64,000 bases of DNA from Panicum virgatum (taxonomy: Eukaryota; Streptophyta; Magnoliopsida; Poales; Poaceae), in the NCBI RefSeq assembly GCF_016808335.1, contig NC_053143.1, positions 50,375,441 to 50,439,440 on the forward strand, written 5' to 3'. Positions within the stretch are counted from its first letter, which is position 1. The number at the start of each line of letters is the position of its first letter. The position numbers were made by a program, and so were the translations under genes. This document shows positions 1 to 9,765 of the stretch, piece after piece. Below the pieces are notes generated by a model, which worked only from the letters and a program-made list of their open reading frames with translations, was not told where the DNA came from and made no database searches.

Positions 1-162
1 GCGAAGGCAAAGGTAAAACACGTGGCTCCATACAATACACTATTCAGAGGTGTGACTTGCTAGCTTGAATTTTCTCCTTTACATTGGATATGGATAAAAA
101 TGAGCGCACATTCGGCTTCTCAAAATAAAAATAGCATTATGCTTCCAGGTTTATTAAAAAAA

Positions 163-235
163 TAGGGGATTTGAACCCAGACAGCGAGGGTTATATTCAG
201 ATGCCTTACCACTAAACAAAGTCTTTGTTTAAGGC
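163..235 (-). repeat. tRNA-derived SINE head (pol III box A/B)
   Basis: On the minus strand a tRNA-like segment reads box A (tttagtggtaagg) followed about 35 bases later by box B (gggttcaaatccc). No full cloverleaf with an acceptor stem is evident, so I call it a SINE head or tRNA relic rather than a tRNA gene. Copies lie at 33312-33384 and 57551-57625. Confidence 0.5.
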
Positions 236-327
236 TACCTTTAGTATTTACCTTTTCAATACATGCACTAAACTAACTTAGCACCATGTCTGTCAGCTCC
301 AATATAAATTCAGCAAAAATAATGACC

Positions 328-400
328 AAAAGGAAGACTCGAACCAACATCATAGGGAAGACAATCAACCACCTTACCACCGAGCTATGCCATCATTTGT
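328..400 (-). repeat. Second tRNA-derived SINE head
   Basis: The minus strand contains box A (tagctcggtggtaagg) and box B (ggttcgagtct) with tRNA-like spacing. It lies about 100 bp from the first head in the same orientation and differs from it in sequence. Copies lie at 33477-33549 and 57725-57795. There is no evidence of a functional tRNA. Confidence 0.5.
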
Positions 401-873
401 GCAAATATTTGTTATTTTCACTTTTTAACTGTGACGTGCTCATGTTTTATTTCCATCTCGTTTTTGCCCAGCGAACCAGCACCATGCAGTCTTATAATAT
501 TTGCATTTTTAGGATGGGGCACGAAAACCAACGATGTAGATAAAATTACGAAAATGCCCCTATAAAGTTCAAACGCTGTACATACGCATGGGAGAAGCAT
601 TAGTACGGACTAGTATGAGCGTGTGGATAGTAGCGTCGTTGTTGCTGTGCCGTGAAAGGGAAGAAGGGAATGAGTGGACGAGAGCATCCCAGGCTTTCGT
701 CAATTTATTTAAGTCGATTTTTTTCTTTGTTTAATGCTCGTCCAGAAGCCTCGGTAGTGCACCGTGTACTGCCGTCTGCTGTTGTGCATGTAACTTTGTG
801 CAAGTCGACCTTTTATTGTGGGAAAAATTTTGAATCGTAAACGTGCGATTAATTCGGGACGGAGGGAGTATAA

Positions 874-922
874 GATTAGAGCCCAGTCTCTAATTCAAAA
901 TCTTGGGCCCTTTACCACCCCT
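874..922. mobile_element. 3' end of a 'ggggtggtaa' MITE (truncated)
   Basis: The end sequence ..ttgggccctttaccacccct matches the right terminus of the complete MITEs at 6527-6684 and 63051-63206. The left half is missing and abuts a Stowaway-like end (gacggagggagta) at 848-860. It truncates the kinase relic that follows. Confidence 0.5.
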
Positions 923-1960
923 ACCACCATGCTGACGCGTCCGATCGCCTGCCTGTCCCCCGGCGAGTCCGCGGCGCATCTCAGCCCGAGCTCGGTGAGC
1001 CGCTCGACGCAACTCCAAGCTCCGATCCGAGGGCCTCCGACGAGCCCGCAGAGGTTCAGCCGGCCCTCGAACGGGCCGTCGGTCGGGCACCTCCCCGTGA
1101 CCATCTCCAGCAGGATGATGCCGTAGCTGTAGACGTCTCCTGCCGTCGAGATCTCTAGACCCATCCCGTTTTCTGCAACGAAATGCAGGCAAACATATGT
1201 GTATAGCTGGTCATTCTCATCTATTATTATCTTATTATTTGACCAATAAACGGAGCCTCCACATTCGCTCTCAAGGTTTAGAAATTTCCATGTTAATCGG
1301 AGAAAAATAGAAAAATAAAAAATTACCCACCACTTCCATTACGATAAAAATTAGCCTAAAATACCCCTGTGCCTAATTAAAAATCACCTACCAATGTCAT
1401 TATGAAAAATTAAATATAAAATACAATTTAGCTATGTATCAGTTACAAATATATACTATTAATAAAAACTAAAGCTAACAACAATCAATCAAAATAAAAT
1501 GAAAATAAGAATAATTATCTGCATAATATTATTAAATCTCAACAAATCAAAATGTTATTATAGGTAAATCATAGTTGAATTGTTTTAATCAACAATAAGA
1601 CATAATTTATGATAATGAACAGGATGATGTATGGTTAAAAAATAGTATAACCCTTAAGTAAGGATACAACGACATGCAAATTTTGAATTTTCATTACTAG
1701 CCGTGCAAATGCGCGGCTATACGCCTAGTTCTTCCGAAAGAAAAAGATATTTGAGTTTGCATTGGTAGCTCAGTGAAAATTAATTTCCTCAAAAGCCCAG
1801 AGCTCCAGAAAGAGAAGAAATGGTAAGAAGCTCAGGTGGGATGCTCCCTAGGAAGACATTATGTGATAGGTTCAGTATCACCAAACTCTTACATCCTCCT
1901 AAGCTCGGAGGTATTGAACAGAACCGCTTAAATCGTTCTCCTGAATATAAAGTTCGTTTA
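923..1960 (-). pseudogene. LRR receptor kinase relic (fragmented, hosts a Helitron)
   Basis: This is a dead paralogue of the LRR-RLK gene at 42359-46174. Positions 925-1174 encode the kinase C-terminal lobe (GLEISTAGDVYSYGIILLEM, then RCAADSPGDRQAIGR). Flanking intron sequence follows, matching the RLK intron on both sides of the Helitron at 1220-1728. Positions 1796-1960 then jump to an LRR segment (CKSLVILNLSHNVF). The TM segment, the N-lobe and the catalytic loop are missing between these pieces, and the C-terminus is cut by a MITE. It records an RLK duplication older than the tandem duplication, since both units carry it. Confidence 0.85.
1220..1728 (+). mobile_element. Non-autonomous Helitron, 509 bp
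   Basis: The element begins with TC (tctattattatc) after an A and ends with CTAG followed by T. Just before the end is a hairpin (agccgtgc..gcgcggct, 8-bp stem with one G-U pair). Comparison with the intron of the LRR-RLK paralogue (42793-42840) shows that ..tcattctca | ttcttccg.. is otherwise continuous, so insertion was between A and T without target duplication, as expected of Helitrons. The AT-rich interior encodes nothing. Confidence 0.8.
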
Positions 1961-2032
1961 GTCTTCGAGGCCAAATCATCTAATGTAATTAATGTAAGTG
2001 TTATTTTTTTAGAACTGATATTTATATCACAT

Positions 2033-2398
2033 TTAGTCCCTGTGTAGACAGGAACGCTTCGCTCGCCCTCCGCCAGTGTCACTCCTGAAGCCATTCTCGA
2101 GGAGCTGGAGGAACTGGGCCAGGTTCATCCTGCCGTCGCAGCAATTGCCGCCTGCTGCAACGATCATGGCGTGGCATGTGACGGCGTCCTCGACGACACC
2201 GAGCCTCGCTAGCACGAACTGCAGGTCTACAGCGCTAATGAACCCATCATGGTCGTTGTCGAACACTGCGAAGGCACTCTTCACCTCGTCGAAGCTTGGC
2301 TCATCCGATTCGAACAGACGGGACAACTCGCCGTAGCCCATCGATGCGGGAAGCCCGTCCCCACGCCGCCCTCTCACTTCCAAGCCTATCGCTCCCAT
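2033..2398 (-). CDS. EF-hand calmodulin-like protein, probably an N-truncated remnant
   Basis: The 121-residue reading frame runs from an ATG at 2398. It carries one canonical EF-hand loop (DNDHDGFISAVD, with Asp rather than Glu at position 12) and a degenerate second loop (AGGNCCDGRMNL). In calmodulin-like proteins these correspond to EF-hands 3 and 4. The frame stays open upstream of the ATG to about 2460 (..ALSREEVVAIMG..), resembling the helix between EF-hands 2 and 3. The N-terminal pair is therefore probably lost or on an unseen exon. The role would be Ca2+ sensing. It lies directly downstream of the RLK relic and upstream of a palindromic transposon. It may be a pseudogene; the two units differ by one residue in this frame (Pro versus Ala in the DGLxAS segment). 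Confidence 0.55.
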   Translation of the reverse strand: MGAIGLEVRGRRGDGLPASMGYGELSRLFESDEPSFDEVKSAFAVFDNDHDGFISAVDLQFVLARLGVVEDAVTCHAMIVAAGGNCCDGRMNLAQFLQLLENGFRSDTGGGRAKRSCLHRD

Positions 2399-2540
2399 GA
2401 TCGCCACAACCTCCTCCCTGCTCAGCGCAGCATCCTCCTCCTTTCTTTTTCTTTTCGAAGCAGCACCCTCCTCCTGTTAAGGTTGAGATTACCATATTAT
2501 GATTTTATTTTCTGTGCTTTTGCATAAAGGTAAAAAACAA

Positions 2541-3541
2541 GAAAAAAGTCTCTTCTGCCTCCCTCAACTTGGGATGAAATTTGTTTTTTCCCTGAACAAC
2601 AAAACCGTCCGACCAGACTCCTTGAACAAATGAAACCAGTCACATGACCTCCCTGAGAAGTTCGTCCGACCAGACTCCTTGAACAAATGAAACCAGTCAC
2701 ATGACCTCCCTGAGAAGTTTCAGGCTGACGCGGCGGCGGTTTTTCTCTTTTTCTTTTATATTTATTTTGATTGAATTTTGAAAAATCATAAAAGAATCAT
2801 AAAATAGGAAATTCAATTTTGTTGGACTATACATGAGTAGATATATCTAGTGAACATATTATATGGCATAATTTAATACAATTTTTTACATTAGCTTTAG
2901 ATATATAATTTTTTATAATTAATTTATAGCTACAGTTTTCGTCGTCCAATTACAGTGAAATTTTTATGTTGGGTTAATCATTATATGATTGAACAATAGT
3001 AAAAATTTATGATTATTTGACCATGTATGACTAAGTTATAGAATTATCTATGTTTATCTGTAGATTCGTCTAGATTTATCTAGGTTTATATAGATAAATT
3101 AATATCTCAGTTATACATGATGCAATAATCATAATTTTTTACTACAACCCAATTATATAATGATTAGCCCACCATAAAATTTTCACCATTATTGGACGAC
3201 AGAAACCGTAGCTATAAATTAATTACATAAAAAAATATCTAAAGCTATAGCCAAAAAAATTGTACTAAAGTATATCATATAATATGTTCACCTATGTGGA
3301 GTCCAACAAAATTAGGTTTCCCATTTTATGAATTTTTTGTGATTTATCACGATTTTTCAAAGATTCAATCAAAATAAACATAAAAGAAAAAGAGAAAAGC
3401 GCTGCCACATTAGCCTCAAACCGCTCTGGGAGGTCACGTGACCGGTTTCAGGAGTTCAAGAAGTCCGGTCGGACAGTTTCATTGTTTAGGCGAGAAAACG
3501 GATTTCGTCTAAAGTTGAGAAAGGCAAAAGGGACTTTTTCC
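2541..3541. mobile_element. ~1 kb palindromic foldback element (MULE-like MITE)
   Basis: The left arm (2541 to ~3000) is the reverse complement of the right arm (~3080-3541) nearly throughout, for example gaaaaaagtctcttctgcct against ggaaaaagtcccttttgcct at the ends. The element is flanked by taaaaaacaa (2531-2540) and taaaaacaa (3542-3550), close to a 9-10 bp target duplication as made by Mutator-like transposases. There is no coding capacity. A transcript would fold into a hairpin of about 450 bp. Confidence 0.7.
2606..2719. repeat. 57-bp tandem repeat, two copies
   Basis: Two adjacent copies of a 57-bp unit (2606-2662 and 2663-2719, starting cgtccgaccagactcc) lie inside the left arm of the palindromic element. 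The right arm has only one equivalent, so the duplication followed formation of the palindrome. The copy in unit 2 is at 35755-35868. Confidence 0.85.
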
Positions 3542-3550
3542 TAAAAACAA

Positions 3551-3830
3551 TACAAAGAGTTTTTTGTGTGTGTTATTGATAAATCCATTTTAAAAGGAGG
3601 AAACTTTTGTAGGCGTATAAGCATATTAAACATTTAGACATACTTATCTTGTTTGAGGTCCCTGATGTGTCCTGCGGTGAGGGAGAATTTCGTTCGAAAT
3701 CTTTCATCGAAAAGTTCAAAATTTTTCCACAAAAGTTAATATTTTGTTATATGCTCGAATTTTTTCATTCGAAAAGTTTTCTTTTAACATTTTTTATCCT
3801 AAAAGCATATTGTAGTGGAGATATTATATA
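3551..3830. other. Spacer between foldback element and kinase exons
   Basis: AT-rich spacer with no gene, repeat or motif I can support. The equivalent in unit 2 is 36700-36979. Confidence 0.4.
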
Positions 3831-3835
3831 ATTAC

Positions 3836-4009
3836 CTTGTTCTCTTGGCCAACTTTTAACTCGTTAATCATAATGTCCGTCTCACTTACCTTATCTTTCT
3901 CCACGCAGTCCAATGCAAACTCAATGCACCTCTTTGCTTGTTGGCAATATGGTTCTAGCAAGCAACCATTCCATTTCGACTGCAGCCAGTTCATCCATTT
4001 TCCTCGAGC
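3836..4009 (-). pseudogene. Duplicated kinase C-terminal exon (58 codons)
   Basis: This exon-like segment has an upstream AG and a downstream GT and reads [20 protein letters not shown]... It parallels the kinase exon at 4331-4540 ([20 protein letters not shown]...) but has lost about 12 codons of the conserved C-lobe helix. It is an intragenic tandem exon duplication. It could be an alternative terminal exon or a decaying copy. The equivalent in unit 2 is 36985-37158. Confidence 0.6.
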
Positions 4010-4330
4010 CTGTCAAATAAGTAAGTAGTTATGTAAGCTGGGATTATATTATATAAATGTAAACTGTATCGTATCTATCATATATCTCTATTGAAAACTA
4101 ACTGACTAGCGACCATCAAAAGTTATAGCATTTCTTATGGTTGAAGGGTAAAGGGCAACGAAAGGGATAAAGCAAGGAAGCAGGGCAATTTTTCATAAGG
4201 GGGATCATCGCTATTCAAATGGGACTTGTCCTTTGTTATCGATCGGTTTCTGGATTGGCATTTTTTTTCTATTGTATGCATTTACAAGAAGCTGATCAGA
4301 ATAAAATATGCTAATGAATATCTTAATTAC

Positions 4331-5771
4331 CTTGTCCTGTTGGTCAACTTTTACCGCATTAATCAAATTTTCCGTCGCACTTAATTTGTTGATGATAGAC
4401 ACTATATCGGGTCTGCTGTTTCTTTCTCTCTCCACGCAGTTCAGTGCTAACTCAACACACCTCTTTAATTGTTGGCAATATGCTTCGAGTAAGCAACCAT
4501 TCCATTTTGCTTGCAACCTGTTCCTCCATTTTCCTTGAGCCTGTGAAATAAGTAAGTAGTTATGTATGCTTGGATTATATTATTATATAAATATAAACTG
4601 TATCACACATCTTTATTAGAAATTAACTGACTAGATACCGCTAAAAGATATAACATTTATTACCAGTTCAATGAAATTCTCATCTGACATGCCAGCGCTT
4701 TCAGAGTAGCCCATAGGTCCAGTTACTATCTTTATTATGATAACACCCAGGCTGAATATGTCAAACTTATTTGAGATTATGTTTCTCTCGATGTACTCTG
4801 GTGGAATGTAACCCCTGCATGGAATCAAAGCCGGCGTTTTCTTGTAAGCACATTTTAATCATTAGAAATTTATTCTTATGTAACTATATGTAGGCATGTA
4901 ATCAACCATGTGCCATAGGAATTTGCTGTGATTCGGGTTTTGTCTTCTTTGGGGATCTTAGACAAACCGAAATCTGCAAGTTTAGGCACCATATTCTTAT
5001 CTAGTAAAATGTTTTCAGGTTTCAGATCCAAGTGGTACATAGGTTTTCCCAGTCCCTTGTGAATATATTTTATACCCTCGCAAATCCCTTTTATGATTTT
5101 GTAACGTGTGTTCCAGTCAAGTCCACTTGATTCATCTGCGAAAATATGAACAAACAAAGCATCATTCAACTGCACATATACACTAGTATTTTTCCTCAAG
5201 CTTCATTAACATCATATATATTGAATTGAAGCATCGTCATACCAGAAAGATGCTGTTTAAGGTTCCCATTGCGCAAATACTAAAAACAAAGTGCTCTATA
5301 GGTCTTATCAACCAAAACTACTCTTCCTTTAAACTCTACAGGCACCTGATGTGCTTCATTGCAATAGCCAACAAAGCGTACTGTGTTTGGATGGTTGAGC
5401 ATCATATGAATATTGAGCTCATTCTGGAATTGCCGATTGTCAAGTCCCAGTCTATTATGTAACAACTTCACTGCAATATCGTCTTCTCCATTTTTCCTCA
5501 CTCCCTATACAAAAAAATGCATCAGCACTCAATAACTTGACATTTTTGTTGTCACCACCTATCAGATTTGGCAATCAGAAAAATGCAGTGGCAGAGTCGA
5601 TTTTTTGTTTGTCTTTGTCATACTTCACTATATTTTCTACAAAACCAGGTATGCCTATGATTATCTTACCCTGAAGACCTGTCCGAAGGCGCCTTCACCT
5701 AGTTCTCTCTCCTTTGAGAAATTATCAGTAATTTCTGTTAGGAACTGATAGGTTAGACGACGTGGCACCAT
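4331..5771 (-). pseudogene. Non-RD receptor-like kinase, nonsense-mutated copy
   Basis: Exons at 5771-5670, 5504-5243, 5135-4907, 4814-4664 and 4540-4331 have GT..AG junctions and would join in frame (954 nt). Motifs in order: GEGAFG loop, IAVKLL lysine, [12 protein letters not shown] catalytic loop (Leu in place of the HRD Arg, so non-RD), DFGLSK, and GYIPPEY. A stop codon in exon 2 at 5280-5282 (TAG, where unit 2 has GAG) truncates it before the catalytic loop. It resembles grass receptor-like cytoplasmic/DUF26-type kinases; no extracellular domain is visible here. The 3' end is uncertain beyond the duplicated exon at 3836-4009. Confidence 0.8.
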
Positions 5772-6516
5772 AGCAACTGTCAGTTGCTTGTTGCTTCGCA
5801 CTTGTTGTCCTCTGCCACTAGTCGGCTTACGACGGGACCATTCAAAGTTCCTGTAAACAGGTTCAAAAAAAAAATAAAAAAGTTCCTGTAAACATGTACC
5901 AACAAGCAGCTGCCATTTAAACTTCCGGCGGAGATCCAGCGAGCTCGGATCAGAGCAGCGCGTACGTACGTGGGCGATGGAGCCGAGGGATGATGATGAT
6001 CTCCTCCGCTGGCTTGGCCTCTCCGGCCGGGGGCGAGGGCGATGATGGTGTCCTCTCTGTCTATCCCTCTCCCTCTCTCTTCCCGAGTCCCGACTCGCTC
6101 CCCCGAGCTGGTTAGCGGCGGCAAGTGAGCAGCAGAGCGGAGCAGCCGGGTAGCAGGAGCAAGCTCGCGGCGGCGCTCGTGTGTGTACAAGCGAGTACAG
6201 GCAGCGGGGCACGATTGGGAAGCAGAGGATCGATTGGGCAGGGGCCAGGCGGAGATCCTAGGGAGAGTAGGGCAGAGCAGGCGGCGCGGCAGCATCCATG
6301 CATCGATCCCGCCGCGCACCAACCCCAAGCCAAATAAATAAATAAACGTGGGCCGGAACGAATACAACATCCAACATGTTCTCTCACCCTTCGGTTGTCT
6401 TATTCCGGCTTGTTCCGAATTATTCTCTCTTCCAGAACAATATCCAAACAGCCGAAATACAAAGATTGTTACAAGATTACTAGTGTATAAGAAATTAAAC
6501 ACAGAGAGGGAGAGAC
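5772..6516 (-). promoter_or_regulatory. GC-rich leader/upstream region of the non-RD kinase
   Basis: The sequence upstream of the kinase ATG is GC-rich, then AT-rich from about 6330. The frame is open for a stretch upstream of the ATG (..[18 protein letters not shown]), so the coding start could be further left in the transcript or in a separate exon. No clear TATA box was assigned. The equivalent in unit 2 is 38930-39658, with small indels. Confidence 0.35.
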
Positions 6517-6526
6517 AGAGGCGGGT

Positions 6527-6684
6527 AGGGTGGTAAAAGACTCAACATTTTGAATTAGAAAATTTAAAGATCGGATCATAAAAAACTGGGCTCTAATTTT
6601 ACATAATTTTAAACTAAAAAATTTAAAATTTTTATTAAACTGAGAAGAGATCACTAGAACGACCACTCATTAATTACCACCCCT
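6527..6684. mobile_element. 158-bp MITE with 10-bp target duplication
   Basis: The termini agggtggtaaaaga and ..attaccacccct are inverted repeats. Flanks agaggcgggt (6517-6526) and agaggctggt (6685-6694) form a 10-bp direct repeat with one mismatch. The same family occurs at 39669-39826 and 63051-63206, and truncated at 874-922. The 9-10 bp duplication length points to the Mutator superfamily. Confidence 0.75.
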
Positions 6685-7025
6685 AGAGGCTGGTGGCACC
6701 GCCGCGCCCGTGGACCGGTGGGCGCGCGAGCAGCGGACGGTTTCTGCGGACGGTTTCTGTGTCAGTGCAACTAGAGAAAGGACAATAAACGTGGGTGATT
6801 GAGATTGTTTTTCTAGTTCTACCTAGGTCCCACGACGTGTCAACATTGCAGCTGTTGAACTGAGGCACTTCGATTATTGTGGGTTAGGATGTCAAATTCT
6901 AAAAAACTTGCGAATTGAGACCCAATTTCTGAAATTTCTCGTAATGGATCCCTGGGCATTCGAACTTTCAAAAAAAAAAAATCCTTTCGCTCCCTCTCTT
7001 TTCATATAGTATGATATTTAAAAAA
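6685..7025. other. Spacer; deletion point relative to unit 2
   Basis: No gene seen. At about 6740-6760 the sequence reads cggacggtttctgcggacggtttctg, where unit 2 carries about 800 more bases (39880-40686). The short direct repeat suggests a deletion in unit 1. Confidence 0.5.
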
Positions 7026-8114
7026 GGGTTAATTAGGTGACATTACAAATATGCTAGTTTCGAGATATACTACTACAATTCGTCTATTCGTAAATATGTC
7101 ACTATAATTCTTATCTTGTTTGAATCATGACATTTTCTACATTTTTGATGCTCTTGGACCCACCAACAAGCTACTGGATTTTCGTATTGCCCAAAAATAC
7201 CCCCACCACATCTCTTTTTGTCTATCTCGCCAACACAAGAATGTATCTCATGATATCGGTAGGCACTAAACCACCTCCACGTTATTGAAACACTCCATCA
7301 AGAGTATCGCTCTCGGCCACCAAATCTCTTCTGGGGATAGTTTGGCTTGCCATGAAGATTGTAGGCCACAAAGGCTCACACTAAGTTCCCGACCACCTTA
7401 ATCCCGCTTTCTACCAAGGATCTTTTCCACAAATGATGGAGGTCTCCATGTCTCTTGTACAAAGATCATCGATGCCTCTCCACACCAAGCTGGACATTGC
7501 CGGTGAGTCTTCATGACTCCAAGGCTCCGGCACACCGAGAGACAATTTGGTTCACTCAAGAACTAGCTCACAAGGCACAATACCTTGCTCTTACGCTCAA
7601 TCTTGAGCTAGCCTAGCACTCTCGCTAACAAAGTATGTGCTTAACATAAGGATGTGATCAATTTGTTCTTGGATGACTTGGAGATGTTTCTTCAACGTGT
7701 GTGTGGTTTCTCAGGACTCCAGCAACCTCAAAGAACCTGGGGTGAGGCGTATATATAGGCCGCCTCCATAGAGCCATTGCTCTAATGGCTAGCAAAATCA
7801 ACATAGTGGTTCAGGTGCCCCGCCCACACCATGAGTAAGAACACGTATCGAAGCAGCTAGCAGATCACCGAGTGGTTCAGGTGCCCCGCCCGCACCACGA
7901 GTAAGATTTAGGCAATTTTTGATGCTGGACATCACGAGAATGCTTATTTGGCTAGAACACACCGCCAACCGGAATTTTGCTGAGTACCACTACAATTTTG
8001 CGTTTGTTTGCCAGGGACACCACATCGATTAGAATAAGCGTTTTCAGAGATCGGGTGAGAGAAATTTTAAAAAATGACTGCTGATGCCCCTGGACCACAG
8101 TTGGTCGAGCCATG

Positions 8115-8880
8115 GCGCGGCGACGGCCGAGGCTCTGGACAAGGCGGTCGGCGCTCTAGACGAGGAAGAGCACGACGCAGGCGTCGGCGAGGAGCTGGAG
8201 CGGCGGGGCGACATAGGCGGCGCGGAAGCGCACCCACGCCGCGTGGAGAGTTGCGAAGGACATGGCGGCAGGAGTGGCGAGGCGCCGGCCGTTGGCAGGA
8301 GGAACGCCCGGATGAAGGCGTAGAACCGGCGGGAATGCCACGGCAGCGCGGGCGCGGTAGCAGGCGCCTCGGCGTCGCGCGGCACCCCCAAGCGCGACGG
8401 CCGCGAAGGCGAGCCACGCGAGGCAGCCGGCGGTGCGGTGCGCCTTGAATAGCAGCACCCAGGTGACCTGCTTCGCGTTCTTGCCCCTCCTCCGGCGCCT
8501 CCGCCCGCCGAGGAAGAAGCCGGCGCCGTGGTCGTCGCCGTCAATCTCGGAGATGGACCAGTTGGGGTTGTCCATCTTGACGACGACTGGCGTGCCGCCG
8601 CGGTAGGCGTCGCCGCCGGTGAGGACGGCCCGGCCGCCCCAGAAGCCGCTCCACGGCGCCATCGAGGGCCATGGCGCTACGGCGGTGTGGGGAGCGGGAT
8701 GAGAGCCGGCGAAGGGGGGAGACCGACCAGCACGAGTGCGTATCGTAGGGAGGCGGTAGTGTACCATACGCCGCTGCCCTCTGCTCTCCCCAAGCTCAGC
8801 CCCCTTCACTCCGCTCGCCGCTCCAACACGCGGTGGCCTCGTCGGAGCAGAGATCTGGGCAGCTTCACGCGTCGTCCCCC
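8115..8880 (-). pseudogene. CSLC: Captured CSLC (cellulose synthase-like C) N-terminal fragment
   Basis: From an ATG at 8662 the minus strand reads MAPWSGFWGG, then TPVVVKMDNPNWSISEIDGD and KNAKQVTWVLLFKAHR. This is the N-terminal cytosolic region of CSLC glucan synthases, which make the xyloglucan backbone in the Golgi. Further on, RFYAFIRAFLL (another frame), then FRAAYVAPPLQLLADACVVLFLV and, after a stop at 8156, SADRLVQ also match the family. A frameshift pair and the stop show it is not a working enzyme, and the catalytic GT2 domain is absent. The 5' portion (8663-8880) probably includes captured 5' UTR. The identification rests on recalled family sequence. Confidence 0.8.
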
Positions 8881-9001
8881 ATGGCCGAGCGGATCTAGAG
8901 CTGCACACCCTGGTGGCACTGTTTGTCAAAGTCGACTTCGAGCTCAAGGCGCGCTTGTCGGCGGCGTTGTTGCGGCAGCCAGCGCGGGGAAAGAGGAGTG
9001 G

Positions 9002-9115
9002 ATGGGGAGCTCGATCCACACCGGGGAGCTCGATCCCCCTCGCCCCGGGGAGCTCGATCCGCACGATGCCTCGCCTCGGGGAGCTCGATCCATGCCGGGG
9101 AGCTTGATCCGCCGC
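9002..9115. repeat. Minisatellite of ggggagctcgatcc units
   Basis: Five imperfect copies of a ggggagctcgatcc core, spaced 20-30 bases apart, lie inside the Pack-MULE beyond the CSLC fragment. The source of this part is not recognised. Confidence 0.75.
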
Positions 9116-9765
9116 CGCAACGCCCCGCCGATGCCATGGAGGCCTGCCGACGCCCGATCCGCTCGAGCAGGGGGCGCGCGGATTCGGCCCGATCCGATTC
9201 GCCCTTGCGCCGCCGCCCTGGGCCGGAGCTGGCGCAGGAAGGGGGGCGCCAGGGTCGGCGCCGCCGGAGGGAGCAGTCGCCGGCGCTGGGCTGGCTCGAC
9301 CAACTGCGGTCCAGGGGCATTAGTAGTCATTTTTGCAAGTTTCTGTCACCCGATCTCTGAAAATGCTTATTCTAATCGATGCGGTGTCCCCTGTCAAACA
9401 AACGCGAAATTGTAGTGGTACTCAGCAAAATTCCGGTTGGCGGTGTGTTCCAGCCAAATAAGCGTTCTCGTGATGTCCAGCATCAAAAATTGCCTAAGAT
9501 TTATTAGGAAGAACGACTAGAGAAAGGGGATGGCATATGGGGTATGTGTGTCAGCGAGTGGAGAGAAACAGACGTAGCAAGGGCATTTTGAGCTTTATGA
9601 AAATACGATGACCTGCAGGCTGCGGGTGGGCCTAAGACAATAAAAAACATAGAAAATGACATGGTTTGAACTTGTAATGAATTGTAATGGCATGCTCTAA
9701 ATAGGTGAATAGTATTGTATATCTCCTAATTTACATATTTGCAAGGGCACGCATCTAATTAACCC

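Larger units (their letters stand above)
1..491. repeat. Tail of tandem unit 0 (left-truncated by the window)
   Basis: These bases match 33150-33640 and, less closely, 57360-57887. In the rightmost copy the homology stops at 57887, so this segment is the right-hand end of a repeat unit and base 492 begins the next one. Another unit, or part of one, should therefore lie to the left of the window. The segment holds two tRNA-like SINE heads and no gene. Confidence 0.8.
7911..9494. mobile_element. Pack-MULE (1584 bp) with perfect 9-bp target duplication
   Basis: Both ends carry ~205-bp terminal inverted repeats (ggcaatttttgatgctgg.. / ..ccagcatcaaaaattgcc) that are about 93% identical by eye. 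The 9-bp duplication taagattta flanks it exactly (7902-7910 and 9495-9503). Unit 2 has a single copy of that 9-mer at the empty site. The GC-rich interior carries a captured fragment of a cellulose-synthase-like C gene and no transposase, which is the definition of a Pack-MULE. It inserted after the tandem duplication. Confidence 0.93.
7026..9765. mobile_element. MULE-like TIR element hosting a nested Pack-MULE
   Basis: The terminal inverted repeats start gggttaattagg and end ..taattaaccc, with related sequence continuing inward for about 125 bp at roughly three-quarters identity. Flanks tttaaaaaa and ttaaagaaa are compatible with a decayed 9-bp duplication. Unit 2 has the same element without the nested insertion (40971-42090, 1120 bp). 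The interior has no transposase. It includes two ~34-bp direct repeats (gtggttcaggtgccccgccc..) at about 7808 and 7872. Confidence 0.6.

Noticed and set aside
163..400. Functional tRNA genes
   Set aside because: Box A and B words are present but no acceptor stem or complete cloverleaf could be paired, and the copies lie in repeat sequence.
5780..6502. 240-codon minus-strand ORF upstream of the non-RD kinase
   Set aside because: No recognisable domain, Arg/Ser-rich composition, and the frame is not preserved in unit 2 because of small indels.
8528..9415. Long plus-strand open frames in the Pack-MULE
   Set aside because: They are antisense to the recognisable CSLC fragment and arise from high GC content.
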